Notes: generated by a model from the sequence alone, not told the origin. A stretch of 64,000 nt of DNA from Nemophila menziesii (GCA_029959085.1 JARWIR010000016.1:4633441-4697440); one strand, 5' to 3'. Numbered from the stretch's first letter, positions 21,044 through 32,333 are shown. Made by a program: numbers and translations.

Positions 21044-23205
21044 GATCCCCACCACAAGTGGAACATGTATGTTAATAATGTTCAACTTGGAGATGTTGTT
21101 GTGAAAAGGTAAAGAACCTAGAGGCTTGGTGAACATGTCAGCAAGCTGAAGGGAAGAAGGAATATAGAACAATTTATGACTCCATTCTGCAGCTTTTCTC
21201 AAGTTATCTTGCAATCAATGTCGACGTGTTTTGTTCTCTCGTGTTGAACAAGATTCGTAGACATTGCAATTGCAGCCTTGCTATCTGAATAAACAAGTGC
21301 AGGAAAAGAGTAATGTAGACCATAGTCGTGTAAAGCATACAAAATCCACTGAATTTCACAAGTTGTAGCAGCTAATGCTCTATACTCTGCTTCAGCTGAT
21401 GACTTGCTAATGGTGGATTGCTTTTTACTCTTCCAAGAAATGAGAGAATCAGAAGCCTGTAATGCTGCGTAGTGTATCAAGACATCCAGCCCAGTCACAA
21501 AACGCTTTGATTTTGACTTCAGATGATGAAGAAAAGAAGATTCCTTGGCCTGGAGTAGCTTTGATATATCTTAGAACACGTTGAGCAGCATTCCAATGAT
21601 CAATTGTTGGTTTAGAGAGAAATTGGCTTAGGCAATTGACTGAGTAAAATAGATCAAGCCGTGTAATTGTCAAGTAAAGAAGTCTACCAATTAAATGACA
21701 ATATGAAGAAGGATTATCCATTAAATTTGCATCATCTTGTCGTAATTTTTGAGTTGATTCCATAGGAAATGCAACTGGTTTAGCATTAACAAGCCCACAC
21801 TCATCAAGAATGTCAAGTGCATACTTGCGCTGACAAAGTGATATACCACGTTTATTCCTAGCAACTTCTATTCCCAGAAAATATTTAAGCTCACCTAAAT
21901 CTTTTATAGTTAATGAATCATGTAAAAAAGTCTTGAATCTTTGAATTTCATCAACCGAGTTGCTGGTAAGGATAATGTCATCAACATATACTAACAAAGC
22001 AATGAAAGATGAAGAATCATGCTTGATGAATAAGCTAACATCACTATCCGAGTGTTTAAAGCCATAAGAGATTAAGGCATTAGATAGCTTAGAGAACCAT
22101 TGTCTGGAGGCTTGTTTAAGACCATATAAGCTCTTGATTAACTTGCACACAGTGTTAGGAGGAGCTTCAAGACCATGAGGAATAGTCATATAAAGATCTT
22201 CATTTAGTTCACCATGTAAAAATGCATTATTGACATCCAACTGATGTAAATTCCAATTATGAATAGAGGCAAGAGCAACAATAAGTCTGATTGAAACAAT
22301 TTTAGCAACTGGAGAGAATGTATCAAATAAGTCTAACCCCTCTAGTTGGTTGTATCCTTTTGTAACAAGTCGAGCTTTGTGCCTTTCTAGAGTTCCATCA
22401 TCTTTATATTTAAGTTTGAAAACCCATTTACAGCCTATAGGAGAAACATCAGTAGGTAAGGGAACAATTTTCCAAGTATTATTGGCTTGAAGAGAAGATA
22501 ATTCATGTTGAATGGCTAACATCCAATCCGGGGATTTAGAGTCTTGTTTGTATGTTTAGGTTCAATGTTGGTGGATATAGATGATATCAAATATGTATAA
22601 GAAGATGAGAGTCTGTCAGTGCTTAAAAATTCAGTTATAGGATATGTGGACTGAGATGTAGAGTTGGTATTAGCTGATGAATTACATAGTGATGTAGAAG
22701 GGTATATGTAGTCTTTGAGATATGTAGGAGGATGTCTGTTTCTTGTAGGTCTGGAGGGTGGATTATCTGTAGTAGGTTGGTTAGGAGCACAAGAAGTGGA
22801 TTGGGTAGAATCAAATAAGGTAGATGAAGATTTAGGTAAGGGGTCTGAATAAGAGGTAGATGAAGGTGGAAAGAGTAAGGTATGTATTTGAGTAGGTGGG
22901 GTAATGTTAGAAAATGGAAATACATCTTCATGAAATATAACATTTCTGGAGATTAAAATGGTGTTGTTTGAGAGATCAAGAAGCTTGTATCCTTTGGTGG
23001 AAATTGGATAACTAAGAAAGATGCACTTTGTAGACCTTGGATCAAATTTTGATCTATTATTTAGCAATGTAGAAGCATAACATAGACAACCAAAAACTCG
23101 TAAATGATTGAGATTTGGAGGCTTAATATATAGAATTTGGTAAGGAGAAAGGTTATTTATAAGGGGTGTAGGAAGTCTATTGATCAGATGAGCAGCTATA
23201 AGAAT
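21044..23205 (-). mobile_element. Truncated Ty1/copia pol region, element 2 (unit 1)
   Basis: Minus-strand order from right to left is the end of the integrase/linker ([11 protein letters not shown] near 23185, then [15 protein letters not shown]), a Ser/Thr-rich linker, reverse transcriptase (22522-21449), RNase H (21498-21199) and the polyprotein end LADMFTKPLGSLPF near 21130. At 23202-23205 the element stops abruptly through a deletion with GAAT microhomology. Unit 2 keeps another 165 bp of integrase. Gag, protease and the catalytic integrase core are absent, so it is dead. Confidence 0.92.
21449..22522 (-). pseudogene. Copia reverse transcriptase, 357 codons (unit 1)
   Basis: A nearly complete Ty1/copia RT domain. 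It has WKIVPLP near residue 17, GCKWVFKLKYKDDG (30-43), KARLVTKGYNQ (49-59), the catalytic QLDVNNAFLHGEL (94-106), SLYGLKQASRQW (131-142), LLVYVDDIILTS with the YVDD box at 179-182, and LKYFLGIEV. It makes element cDNA from RNA. After RSITGF the frame ends in TGA because a short stretch (usual CVFLG) has been deleted. The RNase H continues one frame over as DSLISWKSKKQSTISKSSAEAEYRALA. The same break is in unit 2. Confidence 0.93.
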
Positions 23206-23573
23206 ATATTGTCATATGTGGTTGCATGGTTTACTAAAATAAGTTGGATTAGTATATGTTCTAGTCCAAATATATTTTCTAACCGCCACATTATTATTTG
23301 GTAAAGTTAAAACATTATATCTCATGAATAAACTAAACATATTGATGTAAATTTTAATGTTGTCAAGAGATGGTTTTCTGATGGTAGAATTAGAGCTTGG
23401 TTGAGACTATTTTGTAAAAGCACTTAAAATGCTTCCAAATTTTAAAAAGTGATTTGAACCCTTAAAAGTACTTTTAAATAACACATGATTTAAGATTTCA
23501 AGATATTTTTAAATATTTATGAAAAATGTTTTAATTTTTATTAAAAAAAATATTTTTAACTCTTAATTTTTAT

Positions 23574-23752
23574 GGAAAATTCTTCCATCCAATATTGGAT
23601 GATCCTACACCAATTATATTAATACACATACCCCATGTTTTAAACTTGCAAAAGTAACTAACATATTAATCTATTGACATGTGTTTTGCTAAAATAATTA
23701 ATGGCTGTGATAGGAATATTGGACCATCCAATATTGGATGGAAGTATTACCC
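23574..23752. mobile_element. 179-bp MULE-type MITE with 9-bp target duplication, unit 1 only
   Basis: AATTTTTAT flanks the insert at 23565-23573 and 23753-23761. The TIRs (about 32 bp) begin GGAAAATTCTTCC at the left and, inverted, GGGTAATACTTCC at the right. Both continue into the perfect palindrome-containing ATCCAATATTGGATG. The three corresponding sites (about 29474, 53975, 59703) carry a single AATTTTTAT and no insert. A 9-bp duplication fits the Mutator superfamily. Confidence 0.85.
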
Positions 23753-23943
23753 AATTTTTATTAATACACATACCTATGTTTTAAATTTTCAACAATAACT
23801 AACTAATTAATCTAATTACACGTATTTTTTTATTGGATGAAAGTCTTACCCACTGTGATAATCCTTCTGATATAGATAATAAAGTTAACATCAAAGTTAA
23901 ACATTACTCAATAGAACGGTATGGTTTTGTTAATTGTTTTATT

Positions 23944-24130
23944 GACGTGGTTTCATCTCAACTCTTGATAACAAAACCAAATGAACGGGTTGAATTGAAA
24001 ACCTAGAAATGACATATAAATATTCCTCTTTCCTAGTATTCTTCATTTTATATCATCCTTTTCAGAATACTCTTTTATATAAGGCGATTTCGGATTTTGA
24101 TATTCTAACACATTTTTTCAGTAAATTCTT
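23944..24130 (+). promoter_or_regulatory. Promoter-like block of the second module (unit 1)
   Basis: GACGTGG at 23944-23950 and ATATAAATAT at 24014-24023 repeat the layout at 10432-10511, followed by a T/C-rich leader. The telo-box is altered to ATTTCGGATTTT. Equivalent blocks are at about 29665-29770, 54163-54320 and 59890-60000. In the copies at 29740 and 59970 part of the region just downstream of the TATA box is missing. Confidence 0.5.
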
Positions 24131-24572
24131 TATGTATTGTTCATGGAACTTTGTAATCTTTCTCATATGTTAGCTACTCTTATCAAAATTGAATTAAAAG
24201 TAGTCAATTTATTGATAAATATAGGTAAATCTTATATCTTATTACTTTAGTACAATCTTTAATCTTTTATATTTCTTATTTTTTAAGATTATTATTTGTC
24301 TGGTTTTTGCTTTTATTTAAAATCAAATCAACCTTTTATTTTTGTGAATTACTCTTATTTTATTAATAATAGTTAATTTGTTTTGGTTTTAATCTTTGAG
24401 TCACCATTTTTTTTTTGTACTTTTTCTTTTATAAAAATATCTAATTACTTGAAGTATCAGCGATTATAATCAAACTAGTCAATATATTTTTTTGTATTTA
24501 TGCATTTATAAAGATCTATTTATTTATTAAGCAGAAGAAAAAAAGATCGTTGGTCATAACATTTCATCAAAT

Positions 24573-25127
24573 ATGAACTATAAATGTTCTGGTAAGTCTT
24601 GCTTCTTCTAATAATTATAGACCTGTGTTTTGTAATAATTGACTCGATGTATAAACCACTCTTGTTTATTGTATTGCTAATTAGCCATGTGTTCTATTTA
24701 ATCTTTGTGTTGTAGATAATTCAAGTGAGAACGTGCAAATTCAAATGTCTCCATCCTTTGGGTCTGATATACTTCAGTTCAGGTAAAAGTTAATAACACT
24801 AAATTTGTACAGAATGATATGGATATGAATCCTGAACTATTTCTATTCATATTTTTTATACTGATTTTGAATGCTGGAAAAATTGCAGGCAAATGGTGAT
24901 GGGAAGAGCTATGCAAAGTCCTTATCGCAGATCTCTTAATCAAAAGACAACAAAAACCAATTGGATCATATCCCAAGTTACCAAGGTAGTCCTTTTCTTT
25001 GTTTTGTAACTTTATTGTTTTATTCTACCTGTGTTACCGTGTTATTATTCTATTTTTATCTTTTCTCTGATGATTATTTGTGCAGGAAGAAAAAGGTTGT
25101 TGGATGTGGAAGAAAATAATAGGATGA
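24573..25127 (+). CDS. Spliced small ORF of unknown function, four exons, 74 aa (module copy D3)
   Basis: Exons 24573-24591, 24716-24782, 24889-24985 and 25086-25127 join in frame from ATG to TGA. All three introns have canonical ends (gtaagt..tag, gtaaaa..cag, gtagtc..cag). The predicted peptide begins MNYKCSDNSSENVQ, has QFRQMVMGRAMQSPYRRSLN in the middle and is basic. No domain, signal peptide or membrane segment is apparent. Copies at 30245-30821 and 60474-61024 keep the ATG and splice sites. The copy near 54790 has lost the ATG. Alternatively these are leader exons of the MORC/DUF863-like transcript, since a further donor (gtaagtttgtgac) follows at about 25154. I do not recognise the protein. 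Confidence 0.4.
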
Positions 25128-25640
25128 GGATAAAAGGCAAGTCTCTGTAATGGTAAGTTTGTGACTAAGTTGTGTTAGTTTTATAAGGCTTTTATTGGAC
25201 TGGATTTTTATTTTTAGTGATCGGGCATGCATTTTTTTTTCTTTATTAAGTCAAGTTTGTTCATTAGCATTTACTATGGTTCAGAGGATGAACTATAACT
25301 ACAAGTTTGTTAGTTTTATTAAAAATAAAACTATTGTTGGTTCAATTATTAGAATAGAAAATTTAGACCTGCAAAGACACAAATTAGGTTAGGCTGATTT
25401 GTAGGTTTTAGTACTCTATAGTCATATTCATCTCATATTTAGCTTGGAACTAATATTAAAGTCTTCTACCACAATAAATGGCCAAACTATTTATATTTGA
25501 CACTATGTATCTTTAATGTTGAAAAGTCACAAACTAAGTTAAAATCTTGTACGATTTATATCTACTATCATTTTTTGTAAAATCGGTTAAATAATTATGT
25601 TGAGAGACGGAAAAAACTCCTAAACATTGGTTCGCAACAC

Positions 25641-26201
25641 TAGGGTAGAGCATTTACCGAACCATCCTGTATAAAAAAACGAACCTGAGTCAACCCAGGC
25701 CAAGTTAGTCTATCCCAGGCAAAGAATCCAAGCTTATACCGGATAAAAAAATATAATGAGCAAAACCAAACATTATGGATCGAATTAGTATTTTTAAATT
25801 ATGTCGGGTTGGACCCAGCCAACCCAGTTTCTTTTAATTATTTTATTCTTCCTATTTCATATAGAATATCACAACTACAATTTCCAAATGCGTATCACAC
25901 TCCACTTCATACTTTGGCAAATGCTTATTGTTATACAGTATGCTTTCATACTAGTGTATATTTCATTACACAATAGCTGTTATACACTTCGTACTTTCAT
26001 AATTTATTAAAAAAAGAATTTTTAAATCCAAACAAACCCGAGGCAACCTGGTGTGTAACCCGAGTCAACCCGGTAATTTGAACTCGAACGGGTTGAGTAA
26101 AAAAATTCGGGTTGGTTTTTTCAAACCCCAGCCTGGAATGTTACAATTTAAGTTTAGCAAAAATCTAAACCTGGTGCTAACCCGGGATATCTTCTACCAT
26201 A
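25641..26201. mobile_element. 561-bp hAT-type non-autonomous element (D3)
   Basis: A perfect 8-bp target duplication, CGCAACAC, is at 25633-25640 and 26202-26209. The ends TAGGGTAGA and (inverted) TATGGTAGA match the TAGGG-type hAT TIR. The interior has the GGGTTGGACC/AACCCGAG-type repeats common in this class. The diverged module copies at 11782 and 41652 carry the uninterrupted site. The copy in unit 2 is 55865-56422. Confidence 0.85.
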
Positions 26202-26391
26202 CGCAACACACCCCTTGTGGGTCCCATAGTGGGGCCAAGTGGTCCGCATGTGAGATTTTATTCCTTTAAAAGATGGTGGCAAAATAAACTTAAAATCGAA
26301 AAATAAATTTAATAAGTGGAGAAAGATTTTACGTGCTTTGTTTTCTTTATTACAACTGACTTATTGAAAGTCTTTTTGTGCGAGAGTGCAG

Positions 26392-26876
26392 GAATTGAAA
26401 CACAAATAGAATATAAAATCTAGGTAGAATATAATCCCATGGAAGACCTAAACGATGATTCCAACAGTAATAGCTGGCCTATAATAAACAAGTTTCGTGC
26501 GACAAGAAATAGCACAAGAAATTTCAGCAAATCTAGATCTATTGGTTTTCTTTCTCGGACATTAAATGAAGGAGGAGATGTAAGTTTAATTTTTTCCTTT
26601 TTTTTTGGAAGTTAAAATATAATATTTTTTCCTTTTCTTTTGCTTTTTTATGGTGTAGAATTTGGAGATACCTGTCGTGAGTTACAGAAGAACAGGGCAA
26701 TATATGGAATTAGATACAAGTGTTCAAGATTTGGCTTCAGCTAAATATAATCTAAAAGCATTTAAGAAATTTTCTCCATTTGATAAATACCTAATAGGTC
26801 AAAAATAGGAGATTTAAAGGAGAAAATACTGGGACACAAATATATATTTGGAATTTAGATGAATTTTTCTGTGAAG
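26392..26876 (+). pseudogene. DUF863-like start fused to MORC ATPase exons (D3)
   Basis: Exon 26392-26579 reads from the position of the DUF863-like start (ATG here mutated to ATT). An in-frame TAG lies at the place of KSYL, and then the exon continues NPMEDLNDDSNSNSWPIINK. Without any intron it goes on into RATRNSTRNFSKSRSIGFLSRTLNEGGD. Exon 26659-26876 then gives NLEIPVVSYRRTGQYMELDT, KFSPFDKYLIG and, after a TAG and frameshift, GTQIYIWNLDEFF. The second half is plant MORC-like; the first half resembles DUF863. The fused exon, also seen at 56613-57096, suggests a former chimeric gene. No copy here is translatable throughout. Confidence 0.7.
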
Positions 26877-27477
26877 GTAGTTAAAATTTCTTGTTTCTTA
26901 AAATCTTTATTGCTTTCTTATCTATTTAGTCTATTATAAATTGGCATATTGAGTCTGAGAACATTTCTATGTATTTGGTGAAGTGAGATTTAAGTTCAAA
27001 CTATGTTGTGCAGTCTAGCTTTTGTTGAGGACCAAATGACTAATTTCCATTACTTTACATAAAAAAGGTTGTTGGACATTGCATTTCAGCAAAGGAGAAC
27101 ATTATGTTTAATTAAATTGGTAAGTCTTACCATGACATGTATTTGAACTATAATTAGGAATATACTAATTTCTTATTGGCTTATTATTTTACAGAAAGGA
27201 AGGATTAAACACCAGTTATTTGCTGGAGGAGTTGGATGATCGTGATCACAGGCACTTATTTCTACTTATTTATAAAAATTCCGTGGAATCTATTTTATTG
27301 AACATTCAATGCATTAAACAGTAGTTTTAGCAGTGTAACTTGAATTTGCAAACGAACAAAGTTGTGTTGTTTTCACGAGGCTTTGTGTTGTTACAGTCTA
27401 CCTATATTGAAATATCTATTATGTTTTCCTATTTGGTGTTGTAAATGTTCTTTTAACTCTTAAATGAATGAAGATTG
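26877..27477 (+). pseudogene. Tail exons of module D3
   Basis: This corresponds to 402-1010. It has the exon with EDQMTNFHYF (here TTTACAGAA has become TTTACATAA, adding a stop), a donor at about 27120, and a last piece after a tttacag acceptor near 27195. At 27478 it is joined to a Copia fragment where the copy at 1010 continues with different sequence. Confidence 0.45.
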
Positions 27478-28021
27478 ATACTACATGAAGGAAGTCGAAA
27501 CCGTACATGGTTAAGATCTCTAGTTCAACATATTCGAGAGACGTGTGAGTTGGCCTCAATAATATTGCTTGTATCACACGAGTTCAAAATGGATACATCA
27601 AATGCGACAGAATGAAACATATTTTACTAAAGTTTTTCTTTACACACACGAGCTACAGAAAAAATGGGATATTGACATTCGATAGATACAATTATGTAAC
27701 AATTTTGCACATTTATTTACGAAATCATTGCCAACAACAACACTAAAAAATTTGTTCCACAATATTGGAATGCGATGACTCAGAGATCTCTTGTCACTAT
27801 CAGAGGGAGCATGAACAAGACACTGTACTCTTTTTCCTTTGTACAAGTTCTTATCCCATTGGGGTTTTATTTGCAAGGTTTTAACGAGTCAATAATATTA
27901 AGATAATTAGTTCTATGGATATGTACTCTTTTTCCTCATCCAAGTTTTTATCTCATAGGGTTTTTTTTACAAGGTTTTAATGAGGCATATCTTATAAGGA
28001 ACAAACATCCAAGGGGAGTAT
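27478..28021 (+). mobile_element. Ty1/copia element 3, 3' end of pol (unit 1)
   Basis: Scattered frames on the plus strand encode the end of a Copia polyprotein. RNase H remnants are near 27500-27700, followed by a stretch matching the usual FTKALPTS..IGM end and a tail with tactctttttccttt...gggttttatttgcaaggttttaa. That tail is typical of one widespread plant Copia lineage, and here it is partly duplicated (27820-27880 and 27925-27980). A polypurine tract AAGGGGAG at 28011-28018 precedes the LTR. Many stops are present. The copy in unit 2 is 57698-58242. Confidence 0.75.
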
Positions 28022-28217
28022 TGTAAATAATTAGTGGTTGTCCTTTGAATCTTTGACCTTTCACTTTACCATCTGGGTGAAATTAGTGTATACTATGAAG
28101 GGTCATATATATACTATAAATATATGACCTTCATTTCTTTGTATTGGACACAAGTTAGAATAATAGAAATTAGCTTACACTTTACTCTTTTTGTTTTTCT
28201 TATTTCAGTTTATAACA
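28022..28217 (+). repeat. 3' LTR of Copia element 3 (unit 1)
   Basis: It starts TGTAAATAA after the polypurine tract and ends TTTATAACA, so it has the TG...CA ends of an LTR (196 bp). It contains a TATA-like tactataaatata. The unit 2 copy at 58243-58438 has exactly the same length. Confidence 0.7.
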
Positions 28218-29115
28218 AAATGGATATTCTATGGATTTTTAGATCTCTCTCATTCCATCTTTATGGGGGACTTACCGTATAATATGAAGAGTTACATGTC
28301 TTGTATAAATATATGACCTTCATATCATTGTATTTTAAACAACTTGAAAAGAAAAATAATAATTTTCTAAATATGTTAACTTTACAATAGCTTCTTGATA
28401 TTAGATTCTTAACATGTTATCAGCATGAGATCTAAAAAACTGAGTGTTAAGCAATTTTTGGGAATGGTTCATCTGTATTTTTGTACGAGATGGATGTTCT
28501 ACTTATTATTAAATATTCATCATGTTATATCCTTATAGACTTATGTATTTACACCTATGTATGTCTTTAGATATAATATCGTATTACATTGTATACTAAT
28601 ATATAATATTATCGGCTTAAATAATAAACTTACCTTATGAAATCATAGAATAAAAATACTACTATCTTATCAATTGTATATTTCTTTTACTTTTTCTCCC
28701 AACAGGTAAATTAAGGTTATAATATATAAGCATATCGGTTATCCACAAATTCCTTGGGTATCTGGTGTCCTCTTTAATCAAACTTCTCCTGATGTTTGAC
28801 TTATATGTACGAGTTTGGATGATACGTGGTCTTCCATCCCTTTTTGCTGAGCTTTTCTTCTAATGAGGTTTGATTGGGCGAAACTATTGTTATTGGAGGT
28901 ACAGTCTTGCTATTTTGATATATTTATAAAGCTCTTCGGCATCTTACAATCTTCCTTGTGCTCTTCGCTTGTCTGTTGCTTATATTTTCAGAGGTTCGAT
29001 GGGCAGACAAGATTCTTCTTCATTTTACCTTCTTGTTATGATTTGTATTTCAACCATCAATCTAAATAATCCTTGGGCTAAAATCCTTGTTTTCTTATTT
29101 ACCATGAAAGGTGAA
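28218..29115. other. LTR-like remnant and unassigned sequence
   Basis: Bases 28270-28440 include gaagagttacatgtc...tataaatatatgacc and aacatgttatcagcatgag. The last is reminiscent of the region just downstream of a Copia 5' LTR, so a second, adjacent element may start here. From about 28440 to 29115 I see no coding motif. A 68-codon stretch at 28863-29069 is probably chance. In unit 2, 28616-29115 occurs twice: at 53140-53620 (next to Copia 2) and at about 58840-59350. Confidence 0.35.
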
Positions 29116-31310
29116 TATGTTGTCATATATTGTTGCATGGTTTACTAAAATAAGTTGGATTAGTATATGTTCTAGTCCAAATATATTTTCTAACCGTCAC
29201 ATTGTTATTTGGTAAAGTTAAAATATTATATCTCAAGAATAAACTAAACATATTGATGTAAATTTTAATGTTGTCAAGAGATGGTTTTCTGATGGTAGAA
29301 TTAGAGCTTGGTTGAGACTATTTTGTAAAAACACTTAAAATGCTTCCAAATTTTAAAAAGTGATTTGAACCCTTAAAAGTACTTTTAAATAACACATGAT
29401 TTAAGATTTCAAGATATTTTTAAATATTTATGAAAAATGTTTTAATTTTTATTAAAAAAAAAAATTTTAACTCTTAATTTTTATTAATACACATACCTAT
29501 GTTTTAAATTTTCAACGATAACTAACTAATTAATCTAATTACACGTATTTTTATTGGATAAAAGTCTTACCCACAGAGATAATCCTTCTGATATAGATAA
29601 TAAAGTTAACATCAAAGTTAAACATTACTCAATAGAACGGTATCGTTTTGTTGATTGTTTTATTGACGTGGTTTCATCTCAACTCTTGATAACAAAACCA
29701 AATGAACGGGTTGAATTGAAAACCTAGAAATGACATATAAATATTAGTCTTTCTATTTCGGATTTTGATATTCTAACACATTTTTTCAGTAAATTCTTTA
29801 TGTATTATTCATGGAACTTTGTAACCTTTCTCATATGTTAGCTACTCTTATCAAAATTGAATTAAAAGTAGTCAATTTATTGATAAATATAGGTAAATCT
29901 TATATCTTATTACTTTAGTACAATCTTTAATCTTTTATATTTCTTATTTTTTAAGATTATTATTTGTCTGGTTTTTGCCTTTATTTAAAATCAAATCAAC
30001 CTTTTATTTTTGTGAATTACTCTTATTTTATTAATAATAGTTAATTTGTTTTGGTTTTAATCTTTGAGTCACCTTTTATTTGTTTTTGAACTTTTTCTTT
30101 TATAAAAAGATCTAATTACTTGAAGTATCAGCGATTATAATTAAACTAGTCAATATATTTTTTTGTATTTATGCATTTATAAAGATCTATTTATTTATTA
30201 AGCAGAAGAAAAAAAAAATCGTTGGTCATAACATTTCATCAAATATGAACTATAAATGTTCTGGTAAGTCTTGCTTCTTCTAATAATCATAGACCTGTGT
30301 TTTGTAATAATTGACTCGATGTATAAACCACTCTTGTTTATTGTATTGCTAATTAGCCATGTGTTCTATTTAATCTTTGTGTTGTAGATAATTCGAGTGA
30401 GAATGTGCAAATTCAAAAGTCTCCATCCTTTGGGTCTGATATACTTCAGTTCAGGTAAAAGTTAATAACACTAAATTTGTACAGAATAATATGGATATGA
30501 ATCCTGAACTATTTCTATTCATATTTTTTATACTGATTTTGAATGCTGGAAAAATTGCAGGCAAATGGTGATGGGAAGAGCTATGCAAAGCCCTCATCGC
30601 AGATCTCTTAATCAAAAGACAACCAAAACCAATTGGATCATATCCCAAGTTACCAAGGTAGTCCTTTTCTTTGTTTTGTAACTTTATTTTTTTATTCTAC
30701 CTGTGTTACCGTGTTATTATTCTATTTTTATCTTTTCTCTGATGATTATTTGTGCAGGAAGAAAAAGGTTGTTGGATGTGGAAGAAAATAATAGGATGAG
30801 GATAAAAGGCAAGCCTCTGTAAAGGTAAGTTTGTGACTAAGTTGTGTTAGTTTTATAAGGCTTTTATTGGACTGGATTTTTATTTTTAGTGATCGGGCAT
30901 GCATTTTTTTTTCTTTATTAAGTCAAATTTGTTCATTAGCATTTACTATGGTTCAGAGGATGAACTATAACTAGAAGTTTGTTAGTTTTATTAAAAATAA
31001 AACTATTGTTGGTTCAATTATTAGAATAGAAAATTTAGACCTGCAAGGACACAAATTAGGTTAGGCTGATTTGTAGGTTTTAGTACTCTATAGTCATATT
31101 CATCTCATATTTAGCTTGGAACTAATATTAAAGTCTTCTACCCAATAAATGGCCAAACTATTTATATTTGACACTTTGTATCCTTAATGTTGAAAAGTCA
31201 CAAACTAAGTTAAAATCTTGTACGATTTATATCTACTATCATTTTTTGTAAAATCGGTTAAATAATTATGTTGAGAGACGGAAAAAACTCCTAAACATTG
31301 GTTCGCAACA
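29116..31310 (+). repeat. Partial module copy D4 (promoter, leader exons, no MORC exons)
   Basis: It aligns with 23206-25632 apart from the MITE and small indels. It includes the promoter block, the three introns of the small ORF (ATG at 30245) and the intron start. At about 31310, right at the CGCAACAC target site of the hAT element, it jumps to relic E. The hAT element and MORC exons are absent. The unit 2 copy is 59341-61535. Confidence 0.85.
30245..30821 (+). CDS. Spliced small ORF of unknown function, copy in D4
   Basis: The same four-exon structure as at 24573. ATG is at 30245, with GTAAGT, GTAAAA and GTAGTC donors and TAG/CAG acceptors all retained. Exon 2 reads QIQKSPSF instead of QIQMSPSF, and exon 3 reads MQSPHRRSLN instead of MQSPYRRSLN. 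No lesion is visible in the first three exons. Function unknown. Confidence 0.35.
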
Positions 31311-31322
31311 CTCGGGTCAGCA

Positions 31323-32333
31323 CCAAAATTTTCTAAACCAATCATATAATGCCTCAGACTATTTTAAACTTCTGAAACCTTACGCAAACTTTCATTAAAG
31401 TTGTGTAGACTTACTGTGACAAATTTAAGTCCGTTTTCCCGGCAAGTTCTTCTAATAAGTCCAACACAAGCATGGAGTTATCTTCTTTTTCGCGAAGGCT
31501 TTTGATCTCTCGGGATAAACCCAACAAGAAAGTCGGATTCTTGTACATTTATTTCAATAAGAATTGCCTTGATATTGGTCTGCGGAGATTCTTTGATTTG
31601 GGTAACCCCAATATGTCTAATCTTGTACAGTAATGGAAATATTAAAAGGCCTTTCCTTACCTAATTTCCTTGGTTTTTGAGGTATTCTCACCTTGGATAG
31701 TGACAAAACAGCCTCGGTTTCATCTTGGTCCCTACTAATTTTTCCATTAGCATCATCAAAATCTTCTTTTTCTTCTTGTATACATTTTCGTTCTCAGTAA
31801 TGCTAATTTTTTCCTCGTTTTTGTGATAAAAGGGTTAGAGGCGAAGCCTGGTAGCTCAGCAGGAACCTTTGGTCGCCTTGGAAAACGAAGATTCTTCGGA
31901 AGTCTGCTGAAGATTTTAGTTAGAGGCATCAAAGCTAATGTTTTTTGCCTACTTGTACAGCATGATACTTTGTTGGGTAGAGTAAAAACACCGTTGAATT
32001 GTGTAAAAACGGAAAGTTATTAAGTTAAGGAACAAAGGGATTCGTTCATCCTGCGAAGTGTCATCTTATAGAATCTACTTTCTCTCCTCAACATGTTATC
32101 GAGCAGGTGGGGGATGCCACGTGAATTGATTTTTTTTTTGGGGGGGGGGTCAATTACAATTGTTCACTATTAGAAATTCAAATAAGAGAAGCATACATTG
32201 TTACAAAATATCAAATCCTAATTACATACTACGTTCCACCTTTGGTTTGAGTTGGCATGGTAATCTTTAAAAGGGTTTCAATAGTTTGTTCAGAATAAAT
32301 GGGATGCAAGTCAAAGGGATATAGGTGATAATT
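31323..32333 (-). pseudogene. Second, more eroded copy of gene relic E (unit 1)
   Basis: Minus-strand sequence homologous to 13130-14090. From right to left it has the MLRR.SRFYKMTLRRM start near 32093, two stops after ESLCSL, then FTQFNGVFTLPNKVSCCT, FPRRPKVPAELPGF, an acidic stretch ending SRDQDETEAVLSLSK before a GTGAG donor, and LSREIKSLREKEDN near 31500. Residue differences from the 13-kb copy are spread through the sequence, so this copy is older than the 30-kb duplication. A G10 run (32140-32149) lies in its upstream flank. Confidence 0.5.

Noticed and set aside
22635..22943. 102-codon minus-strand frame within Copia 2 (also 52398-52706)
   Set aside because: A shadow of the polyprotein linker in another frame.
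24779..24976. 65-codon minus-strand frame repeated at 30451 and 60675
   Set aside because: Antisense to the spliced small ORF and crosses its intron.
27640..27876. 78-codon minus-strand frame beginning MQIKPQWDKN
   Set aside because: Antisense to the end of Copia element 3.
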